A DNA stretch of 64,000 nt. It comes from Galeruca laticollis. Taxonomy: Eukaryota; Arthropoda; Insecta; Coleoptera; Chrysomelidae. Numbering within the stretch: the first letter of the stretch is position 1; the number at the start of each line of letters is the position of its first letter. The stretch lies in NCBI GenBank assembly GCA_963921935.1, contig OY998177.1, positions 7,653,754 through 7,717,753 of the forward strand. The letters are read 5' to 3'. Both the position numbers and the translations under genes were made by a program. Shown piece by piece: positions 46,085 through 56,220 of this stretch. Below the pieces are notes generated by a model. That model was not told where the DNA came from and did no database searches. It saw nothing but the letters and a program-made list of their open reading frames with translations.

Positions 46085-46600
46085 CATACCGTAATCCCCG
46101 TAGACGCTACCCTTAAAACCCTCTTCGCTTCTCTTGTATACACCCTTACTTGCGTAATCCCCGTAGGCGCTACCCTCCCCCGTGCTACCCTTCCCTCTTC
46201 GCTTCTCTTGTATACACCCTTACTTGCGTAATCCCCATAGGCGCTACCCTCCCCCGTGCTACCCTTCCCTCTTCGCTTCTCTTGTATACACCCTTACTTA
46301 CGTAATCCCCGTAGGCGCTACCCTCCCCCGTGCTACCCTTCCCCCTTCGCTTCTTCTAAATCATTGCATAACCCCCGCAAAGACCCCGCCCGGGCCGTAG
46401 CCGCGACCCCAACCGGACCCCCATCCCCGTGCTACCCTTCCCTCTTCGCTTCTTCTTACACCCTTACTTGATCCCCGCAGACGCTACCCTTCCCTCTTCG
46501 CTTCTTCTTTGGCGGCCCGGGCCCCCCATCCCCCGTAGCCGCTACCCCTACCGAAACCCCCATCCCCCGTGCTACCCAAACCCCTTCGCTTCTTACACCA
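46085..46600 (-). repeat. GC-rich ~73-bp tandem array (right arm)
   Basis: Mirror of 29,750-30,240. Confidence 0.85.
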
Positions 46601-46834
46601 AAAATTGCTGACGGCCGCCGCATGCGCAGATCGAATTGAGTCAAAAATTACCACGATGGACCTTGGCGATTTCCCATGTTAATTTGCATAAGGAATGGTC
46701 TAGAACCCGCCTAGCTCCTTTACTTCTGTTACTACTTTCCACGAACGCTATTTGGTAAAAAAGTTAGCTCGCGATGGACAGTTTTGTACAGGAAACGCTA
46801 TGTCGCATTTTATAAATAACACAGTGTATATACT

Positions 46835-47130
46835 ACTTATATTCATTCATGAGATCACTCAAAATATTATTTTTGTGAATATTTTGTTTAATATCTCCAC
46901 TTAGAGCATTTGTACTCGTTAAATGGAAAGTTGATACCCCAATTACAGCTTTCAACTCCTGTGAATATTAAATATAATCTTAGCTCAAATTACAATTTAA
47001 GCTGATAAAATCACATCAAATGGAATATTATTTTTTCCAGTACTAGCTATTGCTCTATTAGTTGTCAATATTTTTTTCTATTTTTAACCTAGGTCAATAA
47101 TAGACACATTCATATCTTTAGAGAATCCTG
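46835..47130. other. No feature seen
   Basis: AT-rich flank between the Maverick derivative and a Penelope-like element. Confidence 0.4.
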
Positions 47131-48100
47131 GGATAATCGTGTAACAAAGAGAATGCCACTGTTATATTAAAAACTGAAGATAAGTCAAACATAAATACCT
47201 TTTATAGAATCTAGCGATGTACAAATTCTTAGAGCAGACCCATCAAAAACATTTTCTAATAATGTTAGAGACATTGTTAATAATTCAAATCATATTTTAA
47301 GTGATTATCAAAAGAAATACATCATAAATTGATACCGTCAATCTCCACAATTATATGGAACCGTTAGATTACATTAAATTAATATCGAAACCAATTAGAC
47401 TTGTGATACTCGTAATAATATAATAGCAAAAAAAATTGAAAATATACTTAATAATTACGTATATGAATCTAAATACTCAATTAAAAATTGAATAGAACCA
47501 ATCAAAAAATTAAAAACATTCAACTTACAGGAAAACTCTAAACTCATTTCGTTTGATGTTACCAATATGTTCACTAAAATTCCTCCCAAAGAATGTATAA
47601 GGCTTGTAACAAAAATTACTAGAAGATAAAAATATCAATCCAGGAATAATATAAGATATTCATAATTTATTTGATGTATGTATTAAACAGAATTATTTCA
47701 GTTTTGACGGTTTACCAATCGGAAGCCCTATATCACCAATTCTGGTAAACATTTTTATGGACAGTATAGAAAGAAAAATCTTTGAATGTAACATTTCAAA
47801 AAATATCTTATTTCCATATAAATATGTAGATGACATATTAGCTTATTTTATAGGTAGCGAGCGACAATTAGATATATTATTGAACCATATTAATAATTTA
47901 TACCCAAAAATTGAATTTACATTAGAAGTTGAAGAAAACAAGTCATCAATTTCCTAGATTTAAAAATTCAAAGAGTTAATAATGTACTCGATGATTCAAT
48001 TTACAGTAAACCAACACACACTGATGTAACTATTCCATATAATTCTAATCATCTCATGTCACATAAATTAGCAGCATATAATTCAATGATACGTAGAGCA
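47131..48100 (+). mobile_element. Penelope-like element, segment 1
   Basis: Broken frames read NATVILKTEDK, LYGTVRLH, LISFDVTNMFTKIPPKECIR (motif A), FDGLPIGSPISPILVNIFMD (motif B, a shortened version of the usual loop) and KYVDDILAYFIGSERQLD (motif C, YVDD intact). It stops at MIRRA where an LTR element is inserted after AGCA, and resumes at 50,783. Reverse transcriptase of the Penelope clade, related to telomerase; dead because of stops and frameshifts. Confidence 0.9.
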
Positions 48101-48662
48101 TGTCACGTGAACTTCCCCGGGCTTGAGGACTCTGCTCAGGTTGTCAATTCGGCCTCAGTTACACTATTTTTTATTACGTCAATTGGGATAAGGTGGATCA
48201 ATAACAAATGTATTCACAATACAATACGAATAAAAGTCAGTGTTACAATAAAAATGACCAGCTCAAGATTTTATATCTACCGAAAATAAGTTAAGGACAG
48301 TTTCTTGAGCCGTTGGGGGTCTGGACTCTGGCGAGGGCGATTTCTGGGTTCAATCGGCTTTAGGTGTCACTTACGGGTACGGGCTGCAGAGAAGAAAGAC
48401 AGTGTAACACCACACATAAAGTATAATTATTGTACTGAATATTAATTTACTTCTTAGCGAAGGAGGATCAACGGAAAAGAGTCCGATTCGACTCGAATTG
48501 TCATTTAAATAGAAATTTTTACGAATGTAAAAACGGTTATTAGACGCGTTCTTACCATATTGAACTAAAGTGATTTTGAATTAGAGGTGGGAGTAGTTGG
48601 AGAATAAGTAACGCTCCTAAATAACTTATGAAAATTGAAACATGTAACGATGACATGTTACA
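48101..48662 (+). repeat. Left LTR
   Basis: About 562 bp, TG...CA. Its last ~70 bp (GGGAGTAGTTGGAGAATAAG to ATGTTACA) match the right LTR remnant. Confidence 0.7.
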
Positions 48663-50707
48663 CCCTCTCTCCTCGGAGAAAAAAAAATCGAAAAATTACT
48701 TTTTTTGTAAACCTAAACAGCCTACAATAAAAAGTAGCCAAAACAACAGGAATGTGGTGATCAGAAAGAAGAAGATGTTGTAGTGCTTACAGATTCAAGG
48801 AAACAAACAAGAAATAAAAAGAAGATAAGAACATAGAGAAGAAAAATAAGAAGAAGAAAGGAGCATATTCAATGAATGTCCAAGAAATGTTGCTTTCTAA
48901 TTCAAGACTTCAATTCATTTTGAAAATTCAACAAAAGTAAATAAATAATAGGTGCTTATACCTATTAGCAATAATAACAGTTGCAAATTAAATGCAATTA
49001 TGCTCACAAAAATTTAAACAAAATGCAGTAAGCAATTATAATAGGAGCTCATTCCTATTAGCAAAAAAAAAATTATCAAAAATTAAACGATATCAGTTAT
49101 TGGTATTGGTATTGGTATATGACAAGAGAATAACTATATTCCTCATCTACAAAAAATAATCACTGAATGTGATACAGGGTGGTTAAGATCTCAGGTACAC
49201 TAAACTCAAAAGAAAAAACTAAAACAACCAGAAAGAAAGAAGGAGGAAGCATCAATCGTGTAGAAAAACCTCACGAGAGATGTTAATCGCGCCGTGGTTT
49301 TTTACTCCTTACAATCAACTTCGCATCCCTATAACTACCGAAGTATAGGCATGGTCATCCAACAACTACATTACTTGCAAGGGGAAGCAAAAGAATTAAT
49401 AAAATCAAAGTAAGTAATTTTTCAGCAAGCTCGGGTAATTAACAAACCCAGCGTTATGTAGGAACGCCACAACTAAAATGGAAATTTCCAAAGGAAATTC
49501 CAAAGAGAAGAAGAAATGACTGGATTTATAGATCTATAACACAGTGATGCAATACCCATGTGACACATCCTGCCAGTACGATTACATGACTCACCAAACC
49601 ACCATTTCAGAAAAACGGTGTCCCGTAGGTACGATTCGCTTCGGAATGATGACACACCATGACACATCTCTGAAATTCAGCTTTCCACTTAAAAACGTGA
49701 CAAGACTAGAATCACGCCTGTCACAGTACTAGTCCTTAACAAAAAAAACAAAACCAACGGAAGTATTTTTTAACAGTACCTAAAGCAAAAACCTCTGAAA
49801 GTTCCGTCATGGGAATGCTATTGCGAGATATTGTTTAAAAAACAAATACACGGTAAGGAACAGAAATCTACTAAGAAAAATTTTTTCAACGTAACCAGAA
49901 ATGAGTGTGTATATTTAAAAAACATTACGTAACCATACGAAAAAATGAATAGGAAAGGAAAGGTTGGAGAGAAGAAATCCACCAAGACAGAAACAATTGC
50001 TGAACATTTTGCACGAACAGAATTCTCTAAAAACCATAATAGGAAGTTATATAGAACTTAAATATCGTACATCGGAAATACTTTCGCTATGAAGTAAGGA
50101 AAGTAACGAAATTATAAATCACATAGAAAGTTTCCTAAAATAGTTTTGTCAACAACGGAAAGAGAAAACCAAAGTATGCCGCAAAAAAATACTATCAGTA
50201 TGTATCAGTACACCAAAATAATCCATAAATAGTCATGTAATAAAAAGAAGTGGTTTTACTCGTATCAACATACAGGGACGATAAAAATCAGGCGTATACT
50301 GAGAACGAAAACGCTACCTAGCAAAAATAGAATTTCTCAGTGCACATAACAAAAGAGATAAGGGACTACTCAAAATTACCAGAATTCAAAATTTTTTTGG
50401 GGTTTCAAAAACCCGAAAACAAAAAAAATAACGATAAAAAACACAAATATAATACATAAACGGTATTCTACACAACATAATAGCAAGGATCCAAAATAAT
50501 GTACTCTAGATACAACATCAAGAGAGAATAGAAGGCATGCGAAAAATAACGATATAAGTGCTTTTGCATAACGGTCAAGATAAATACAGAAGATAGTGAA
50601 GTTCTATGACATATATGATAGTAGAAAAGCAAATTCTACTGAATAAAGAGACAATATGCATTTGTGATCTAGCACAATTGTTGACAACAATGAGTACAAA
50701 ATACTAC
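48663..50707. other. Interior of the LTR element, no gene seen
   Basis: A-rich, many GAAGAAGA and AAAAAA runs. Short ORFs near 49,473-49,732 on both strands overlap and have no motif. Confidence 0.5.
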
Positions 50708-50782
50708 TGGGAGTAGTTGAAGAATCAGTTACGCTCCTAAATAACTAATGAAAATTGGAACATGTCACGATGACAAGTTACA
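50708..50782 (+). repeat. Right LTR, truncated
   Basis: GGGAGTAGTTGAAGAATCAG to GACAAGTTACA. The first ~490 bp of the LTR are missing. Confidence 0.7.
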
Positions 50783-50875
50783 AGCATTTTCAGTTCCTAT
50801 GAACAAATATAATTTTGATAGAGAAATTATTACAATTGAACAAATAGCAACATCCAGCGGTTATACATCACATAT
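50783..50875 (+). mobile_element. Penelope-like element, segment 2
   Basis: Continues the frame broken at 48,100: AFSVPMNKYNFDREIITIEQ and ATSSGYTSH, matching 20,506-20,400 on the minus strand. Cut again after CACATAT; resumes at about 55,267. Confidence 0.85.
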
Positions 50876-50908
50876 TGCAACGAACCCGTTAACGTATCGG
50901 AGTAAATG

Positions 50909-50927
50909 TGCGGACTGTAAGTCCGCA
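50909..50927. repeat. Subterminal palindrome, copy 1 of 3
   Basis: TGCGGACT-gta-AGTCCGCA, perfect 8-bp arms, 17 bp inside the left TTAA. Confidence 0.85.
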
Positions 50928-51066
50928 TGCGCCAAAACTGCTCGATATCTCGCGAAATGAATCGACGTTTTTGTTCTGTCTCTCGGTAGCTTCTATTTTG
51001 ATGATACCCTTTTCAGTGTCTGTTTAGCCAAGGTAAAGTGCACATCGCGTTGGAATAATAGCCAGT

Positions 51067-51085
51067 TGCGGACCGTGGGTCCGCA
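51067..51085. repeat. Subterminal palindrome, copy 2 of 3
   Basis: TGCGGACC-gtg-GGTCCGCA, perfect 8-bp arms, 158 bp after copy 1; the loop-side base pair changed on both arms together. Confidence 0.85.
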
Positions 51086-51837
51086 CGTTATACTTTTTGT
51101 AACAAATGTTGAGGTAAGTCTTATATACAAATATTTTGTATTTTTCCTGTGTCCTAATATAATTTTTTATAATTCACGTATAAAAGAGACTTCATTATAA
51201 CATTGTTTACAGTGTCACAATGAAGCTCTTTGAACACAGTTATAGTAATTTTTAGTGTACAGTTGGTTACTGAATTTAGTTATATTTTTATTTGACATTT
51301 GACTTTAACCTTGACACAAATTATTAATAAAATGGTCTAGCGTTCTTCTAGCTAGCAAATTATTATACCAAAGGTGAATCAGAATGATTTATAAATTGAA
51401 AATATTAATGAATAAAGTACGTTAACGTTTATTTATCAATGATTTGTCAATTCGTTATTTTTATATTGTATAGGATCAATATATAGATACACAAAACGTT
51501 CGATTTTTGGGATAAATTACCAGATATCTATGTGAAGATGTATTACCGAAATAATTCTGTTCATGATATAATATAAATATATCGCAAGAGCATATACGAA
51601 GAAGCTTTTTTTTAACAAATAATTATCCTCTTTTTGCTTAAATGAAAGTTTGTTTACAATTTACACAATTATTCGGTTATAATATGTCAAAAGTCAGAAG
51701 TTCTGAATAAAACCATCTGTGATCTGACCAATTAGGAATCTACAGAATTGCCAACTTAAATTCAAACCACTCCTCCTAGTTTAAGAACAGGGATTATATG
51801 AAATTCTATTTTATTTAAATAATTAAATAAATGCGAA

Positions 51838-51974
51838 TTATAAAAAATATTGTGTAAAACTTGTACCACAATGACTTTCTGTAGTAATCGTGATTAGCAT
51901 AACTCACCGCTTCGCGGTTAGTTGTGCAAGCTTCACTCGTACTACTAAACTAGTCATTGTGACACTTGTTTTAC
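51838..51974. repeat. Foldback (MITE-like) palindrome
   Basis: The left arm GTAAAACTTGTACCACAATG... pairs over about 55-60 bp with the right arm ending ...CATTGTGACACTTGTTTTAC. The centre is ACCGCTTCGCGGT. It lies just upstream of the transposase start. Half of it recurs at 2.0-2.17 kb. Confidence 0.75.
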
Positions 51975-52002
51975 AAATAACTATTTGATTTCAGCAATCT
52001 AG

Positions 52003-52682
52003 TATGGATTACAAAACAGAGCATGCGTATGTCAGGAGACTTTATGATGAAATTCCAATTTCAAATTACTCTGAGGCTCAAATTGAAATAGATAACGATG
52101 ACGATAGTTTGTTGGATGATGATCAAGTCGAAATAGAGGATCTTGATTAAGATATTCAGGATAATGTAGAAGAGGTTGAAAATACACCACAAGTTTTTCA
52201 TCGAGTGTCTCATTTTCTAGGTAGGGATATAAGAACTAAATGGAGAAAACAAGGCGTTGGCCAATGGTTTCTTTCCTACTGCACTGAACATTTCCGCAAT
52301 AAATTCACACATTAAAGATGAATTTCTATTAGACACCCCAAATAAAATGCCAAGGAGGCTTTTTTTTGAACCTCTTGGCTACGAACAACTGGACGATCGT
52401 ATCCGATGAATATTTCTAAACGAACGCATACCAAAATCTATTAGGTTGAGAATAAAAGAAATTTATATTGAAACCAAAAATATACCGCCCGCGAATCTAA
52501 TCGATCGTCAACGAGGTCGTTGCTTTTACGGTTCTCCACAGAAGACTAGACCCACGAGATTTATTTGTGACAAATGCCAAACATCGATTTGTTTGAGCAT
52601 GCAAAATATATTTGCCACCAATGTCTACAAGCAATTTATTCCGACGAAGAGGGCGAATATTAGATTAAAAGTTAGCCATTAT
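52003..52682 (+). pseudogene. piggyBac-like transposase remnant
   Basis: The N-terminus starts MDYKTEHAYVRRLYDEIP and is acidic (DNDDDSLLDDD), broken by a TAA near 52,148, then GRDIRTKWRKQGVGQWF. The whole DDE catalytic core is missing. Sequence resumes with PNKMPRRLFFEPLGYEQLDD and the C-terminal cysteine-rich domain: GRCFYGSPQKTR, FICDKCQTSICL, then after a one-base slip EHAKYICHQCLQAIY and a stop near 52,680. The domain is C-x2-C/H-type zinc binding, typical of piggyBac transposases; one Cys in CFYC has become Gly. Non-functional. Confidence 0.8.
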
Positions 52683-52960
52683 TGCTTTACCAAAGAATGA
52701 AACTTAGTTACTAATTTGTTTGTTTTAAAAGCGTTTTGCTAGTTTTAGGATAATTTTTTTTATATATAGATTATTTCAGAATGAGCGATGTGTTTTGTAT
52801 TTTTTAAGTGTTTTTTTTTTGAAAACTCAACAGCAAATCTTCAAACAACGACTAGTGAACTCAAAAACGTGCTTTTGAGTTAATTTTTAACCGTATAACC
52901 CTAAAAAAATATATTATAACAATTGTGATTATTTGCATGGTTTTTAGCTCAATGCCAATG

Positions 52961-52979
52961 TGCCGACTCTTAGTCTGCA
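52961..52979. repeat. Subterminal palindrome, copy 3 of 3
   Basis: TGCCGACT-ctt-AGTCTGCA, one mismatch, 30 bp inside the right TTAA. Confidence 0.8.
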
Positions 52980-53012
52980 CGTTACACTTCGTGTACCACA
53001 AACTTACGTTAA

Positions 53013-53540
53013 ATCTGAAAAGTTAATGAGAGTGGCATTGTAATGACAGTGTCAAGTTAGATATTCTTCTATCCCCTGTTAATTAGTTTCAGGTTAGGTA
53101 TTCTTCTTTCTCTGTTAAGTAGTTTTAGGTTAGGTATTCTTTTTCCCTTTTAAGTTGTCCTTTGTCAGGTGGAACAGCAATAGAATGTTCTGGATTATTC
53201 GATCGATGATTTTGGTGGGTTCGAAATGTCATCCTGGAACATTGTGGAGGATTGAAAATGAATATATAAGGAGGTGCGACAGTTGAGAGGAGGAGTTGAC
53301 CATGCCCTGCGATCTTTTATAGCCACTGCTAAACTACATTTTTAACGCCATCTATTCGCTTGGAAGGTTACTAACGACATCAAAATATCAGGAGTAAAAC
53401 AATAACAAATGGATCAGTATATTAGAGACTTTCACAGAGTTTTATTGTATTTGTCATTTTTTAAAGAGACATAATTTTTTAACTTGTAAATGACTTCACT
53501 GTAGCACAAAAAGAAGCCTAAAAGGCTTCAATTACAACAG
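53013..53540. repeat. Small tandem repeat and promoter-like sequence
   Basis: GTTAGGTATTCTTCTTTCTCTG recurs three times at about 37-bp spacing (53,064-53,160). Further on, GAATATATAAGGAGGTGCGACAGTTG (about 53,262-53,287) has a TATA box and initiator-like spacing. No ORF. It may be part of an LTR, unproved. Confidence 0.45.
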
Positions 53541-53544
53541 ACCT

Positions 53545-54335
53545 TTCGTCTAGTTCCGATATTTACAAAGGACGGGGATCAAGGATACGGAAAAAAATAC
53601 AAGGTATATGTCCCATCACTCTAGTTCTGATTCAGACGAGAGTCCCTGATTAAATCGTAACATTTATCCTGTTTTTAAACCTACACCACAAATAAATCGT
53701 AAGTATTCAAAGAAATTGATTAGAATGTTTTGTGCAAATAATATATTTTTCAGTATTGCATGAAAAGTCGGGGAATTATAAATCGGGTAGTACTTCTCCA
53801 GAAATTCAAGTGGAATCTATTGCCGAAAATATGAGGTCTGAAGCTGAAAAAATTTCCCTTGAGAATAAAGAATCAAACGATATGGCGAGATTTGCTGTTC
53901 CTAGAGGTAATTTGTTTCTTAAGTTAAATCATAATTTATAATAACCTAAAGTTTGCATATTAAATTTGACTTTTAGTATAAAAATACTCAATTTTTTTAG
54001 AGTCAAAACCTTGTGGCAGTGGAATCAGATAAACACTTCACAAATAGATACACTTGATGATCAAGGTGACTAAACCATATAATTTTAATTAATTTTTATA
54101 TTTAATCATATTTTAAATTTATTTTAGAATTTAAAAGAATGTTGATAGATAAAATATCTCAATTAAATTTAAAAATCAACACTTTAATTGAAAGCGTTGG
54201 CACTCTCTTGAAAACACAAAGAATTCCAGGTAACCTGCAAGTAACATCGTTTGAAAATAATGTGAAAACGTTATATGATAAAATTACAGTAATTCGACAT
54301 TCGAAGCATATTTTTAAAATCCAAATTCAACGTAC
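53545..54335 (+). pseudogene. Multi-exon gene relic, possibly DUF4806-type
   Basis: Four exon-like blocks joined by good splice sites. Block A ends at 53,700 (HHSSSDSDESP, then KPTPQIN; donor GTAAGTATT). Block B is 53,756-53,906 (LHEKSGNYKSGSTSPEIQVE to ARFAVPRG). Block C is 54,001-54,065 (ends ...IDTLDDQ; donor GTGACT). Block D starts 54,128 (EFKRMLIDKISQLNLKINTL). The phases at A/B, B/C and C/D join sensibly. The order resembles insect DUF4806-domain proteins, a multi-copy family of unknown function, but the family call is from memory. A stop in A and a frameshift in C show it is dead. Introns mean it was moved or duplicated as DNA, not as a retrocopy. Confidence 0.45.
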
Positions 54336-54349
54336 TCTGTCAAATACTG

Positions 54350-54700
54350 TCCCTAGTATTGCAAATCGACATTACAGATCATTTCTCAACAATACTCCAG
54401 ATAGTACTGGAAAAGACCAAATGCCCCAAGGAACGAGGAATAGTGCGATACATAGATGAAACAAAACTTAAAAATACAATCAGACAAACATCTTGGGACT
54501 TCTTCTACTTGAATCCAGATCCTAACTATGCAACAAACACTTTCATTGAAACACTTCAATAATATATAGACGACTGTATATATACAAAAAAATGTAAGAG
54601 GAAAAACACGAAGATCGCCCCTTGGATGACAAATACACTACAAAATACACAATGTATATCGGAAAAAAATTAGTGTTTGAAAAACATTGGAATCCATTAT
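54350..54700 (+). pseudogene. LINE endonuclease-region fragment
   Basis: The frame opens QIDITDHFSTILQI, which holds the (S/T)DH motif at the end of AP-endonuclease domains of non-LTR retrotransposons. It continues with RYIDETKLKNTIRQTSWDF and TFIETLQ, then a stop, then KIAPWMTNTLQ, matching the linker before the reverse transcriptase. Clade uncertain (CR1/Jockey-like). It directly follows the multi-exon relic. Confidence 0.65.
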
Positions 54701-55266
54701 ATTGTATCAGTGTAATATTTGTTAGCACATGCTATTATCAATAAATTATTCTTAAGTTTGAGAATAAAATAAAGAAAATCACCTGTACTATTTTATAAAC
54801 AAAATTTTATATTAAATTTTTGAAAGTATTTGTCGACATTCGTCTTTCAATAAACTGGTTGATAAAAATGGATAAAAGCTTTAAACAAATTTTTGAAACA
54901 ACTCATCCTACTTTCAAGCCAAAATAAAATAACAGGTTGTTTCAAAAAGTGTTTAAACTTTATGTGACTGTTTTTATTGGTTTTTTTAAGAAAAAACAAT
55001 ATAGTCATAATTTAAAAAACCTTCAGTATTTGCTTGGCTTGCTATCTAGTGGTAGCTAGTGAACTGTGACTAATCATGCAGGTCTCTTCCTTTATTGTTT
55101 CCCTGTTGGTGAATAGTAACCTTCCACCACAGGAGATCCCATTCTTCCCCGTATTAAAAGTATTTATCTATGGAGTTGACAACTGTTACGTTTTAGCGAG
55201 ACATTGTAAATTGTATTTCTTGTTTGTTAATAAACCAATTCAAGATACCCACTATCGTGTTAAAAT
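54701..55266. other. No gene seen
   Basis: AT-rich, with an AATAAACC end-like motif near 55,230 before the Penelope-like sequence resumes. No recognised repeat. Confidence 0.4.
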
Positions 55267-56220
55267 TTGATAAATAAATTACTTCATAAAAAAGAGGAGA
55301 AAGTGGAATTACAACAAATATTTCCTAAACAAACTAAAGAAATAAAAAATTCCAAAACCATCACATGTGCAGGTAACATTTCAAATAATATGTCAAAGAT
55401 AATATCTTTAGCAACAATCACAACAATTTCTTTTGAAACAGAAAGTAATGTGAGACAAAATTGTTAAATGTAAAACGAAAGTATCGCCATTAAATAAGTT
55501 TGGTATATATAAACTTAAATGTCCAGAACGTAATACTGTCTTTTTGGGTCAAGACATTAGAAATTTTGAAGTCAGATGCAGTGAACACTTACGAGCATAC
55601 ATATTAAAACAACCTGAGTAATCCCACTACACAAAACATCGCCTTGACACCAAACATACTTTGACACCTGACACAGAACTAGAAGTACTACATATTTGTG
55701 ATAAGAAACAAGAACTGGATTTTCTCGAAGAGTTAGAAATTAGAAGACACTTGAGAGACCCACAATTTGAATTTGTCAATGGGTAGATAAATCTAGGGAG
55801 TTCTCCACTATTAAACTGCCTTTATAAGTAATAATTATAAAGATCAGCATATATAGTTCTCCTGGTTTTTCTTATCATAGTTATACTTATATCTCCATAG
55901 GGCTAATAATATCTAAGCTCTATTATTTGTAATATAATTTCTTTTTTCTATTCATATATATTTAGTCAATCACAAAGTAAGTCACTTCATGCTCAACTAA
56001 AAATAATTAACAAACATCAGGTAGGCACCACATGAAATGTAACTTCTGTCATTCTGACGATGATAGCAATATCGAAGCAATTGTCAATTTTTTCGAATTT
56101 TTAACATTTTTTCAATATAAAGTGGAATTCTCTAGAAACAGTTAGTATCATTTGAAAAAGTAATATGAGTAGATTCCACAGAGTAAGGGTCGAAACAATA
56201 AATTTCACAAAAAAAAATTT
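55267..56220 (+). mobile_element. Penelope-like element, segment 3 (GIY-YIG end)
   Basis: Resumes with INKLLHKKEEKVELQQIFPK, then TITCAGNISN and, after a stop, a GIY-YIG region (YKLKCPERNTVFLGQDIRNF). The tail follows: LTPDTELEVLHICDKKQELD to NCLYK near 55,830. The 3' UTR contains GATCAGCATATATAGTT, TCTGACGATGATAGCAATATCG and AGTAAGGGTCGAAACAAT near 56,180. Together with segments 1 and 2 this is one element, split twice. Penelope-like elements use this nuclease to start target-primed insertion. Confidence 0.85.

Larger units (their letters stand above)
27562..46834. mobile_element. Palindromic Maverick/Polinton derivative
   Basis: The left end starts AGTATACACTG(C)GTTATTT. The right end, reverse-complemented, starts AGTATATACACTG(T)GTTATTT. 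From there to the centre the two halves mirror each other gene for gene and repeat for repeat, around a ~382-bp spacer. Each half holds an integrase of Maverick/Polinton type with a chromodomain, and the AG start fits that group. It differs from typical Mavericks in that the inverted repeats (usually 0.1-1 kb) take up nearly the whole element, and polymerase B, ATPase, protease and capsid genes were not recognised. Without the nested mariner it is 17.3 kb. Flanking 6-mers (gccaat and acttat) are not a convincing target duplication. Confidence 0.8.
38437..46834 (-). repeat. Right arm of the giant inverted repeat
   Basis: Starts GCCGCCGACGTCACC and mirrors the left arm to the terminus. It lacks the mariner-like element and has 11 rather than 12 units of the 159-bp array. 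Confidence 0.9.
48101..50782 (+). mobile_element. LTR retroelement with no surviving genes
   Basis: Inserted in the Penelope-like frame. A 4-bp duplication AGCA flanks it (48,097-48,100 and 50,783-50,786). The left LTR starts TGTCACGTGAAC and ends GACATGTTACA. The right LTR survives as its last ~75 bp. The interior is A-rich on the plus strand with only short frames and no gag, protease, reverse transcriptase or integrase motif. It could be a non-autonomous element or a badly decayed one. Confidence 0.75.
50889..53012 (+). mobile_element. piggyBac-like element 1, internally deleted
   Basis: TTAA at 50,889-50,892 and 53,009-53,012, with TTAACGTA at both inverted ends. Three copies of a short palindrome lie close to the ends. 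The transposase is reduced to its N- and C-terminal parts. 2.1 kb. Confidence 0.75.
50876..55266. mobile_element. 4.4-kb composite insertion in the Penelope-like element
   Basis: Everything between the two halves of the Penelope-like codon context. It contains a piggyBac-like element (50,889-53,012), a small tandem repeat, an intron-containing gene relic and a LINE fragment. The outer ends (TTGCAACGAACCCG and CACTATCGTGTTAAAATT) are not inverted repeats, so I cannot say what carried the block in. Confidence 0.6.

Noticed and set aside
27562..46834. The palindrome as a pure assembly or sequencing hairpin artefact
   Set aside because: The arms differ by substitutions, by one 159-bp unit, by a frameshift and by a whole mariner insertion, which a read-through artefact would not create. 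Only raw reads can settle it fully.
27556..46840. 6-bp target duplication around the Maverick derivative
   Set aside because: The flanking 6-mers are gccaat and acttat, matching at 3 of 6 positions; not convincing.
49473..49732. ORFs inside the LTR element
   Set aside because: Opposite-strand frames overlap and neither shows gag or pol motifs.
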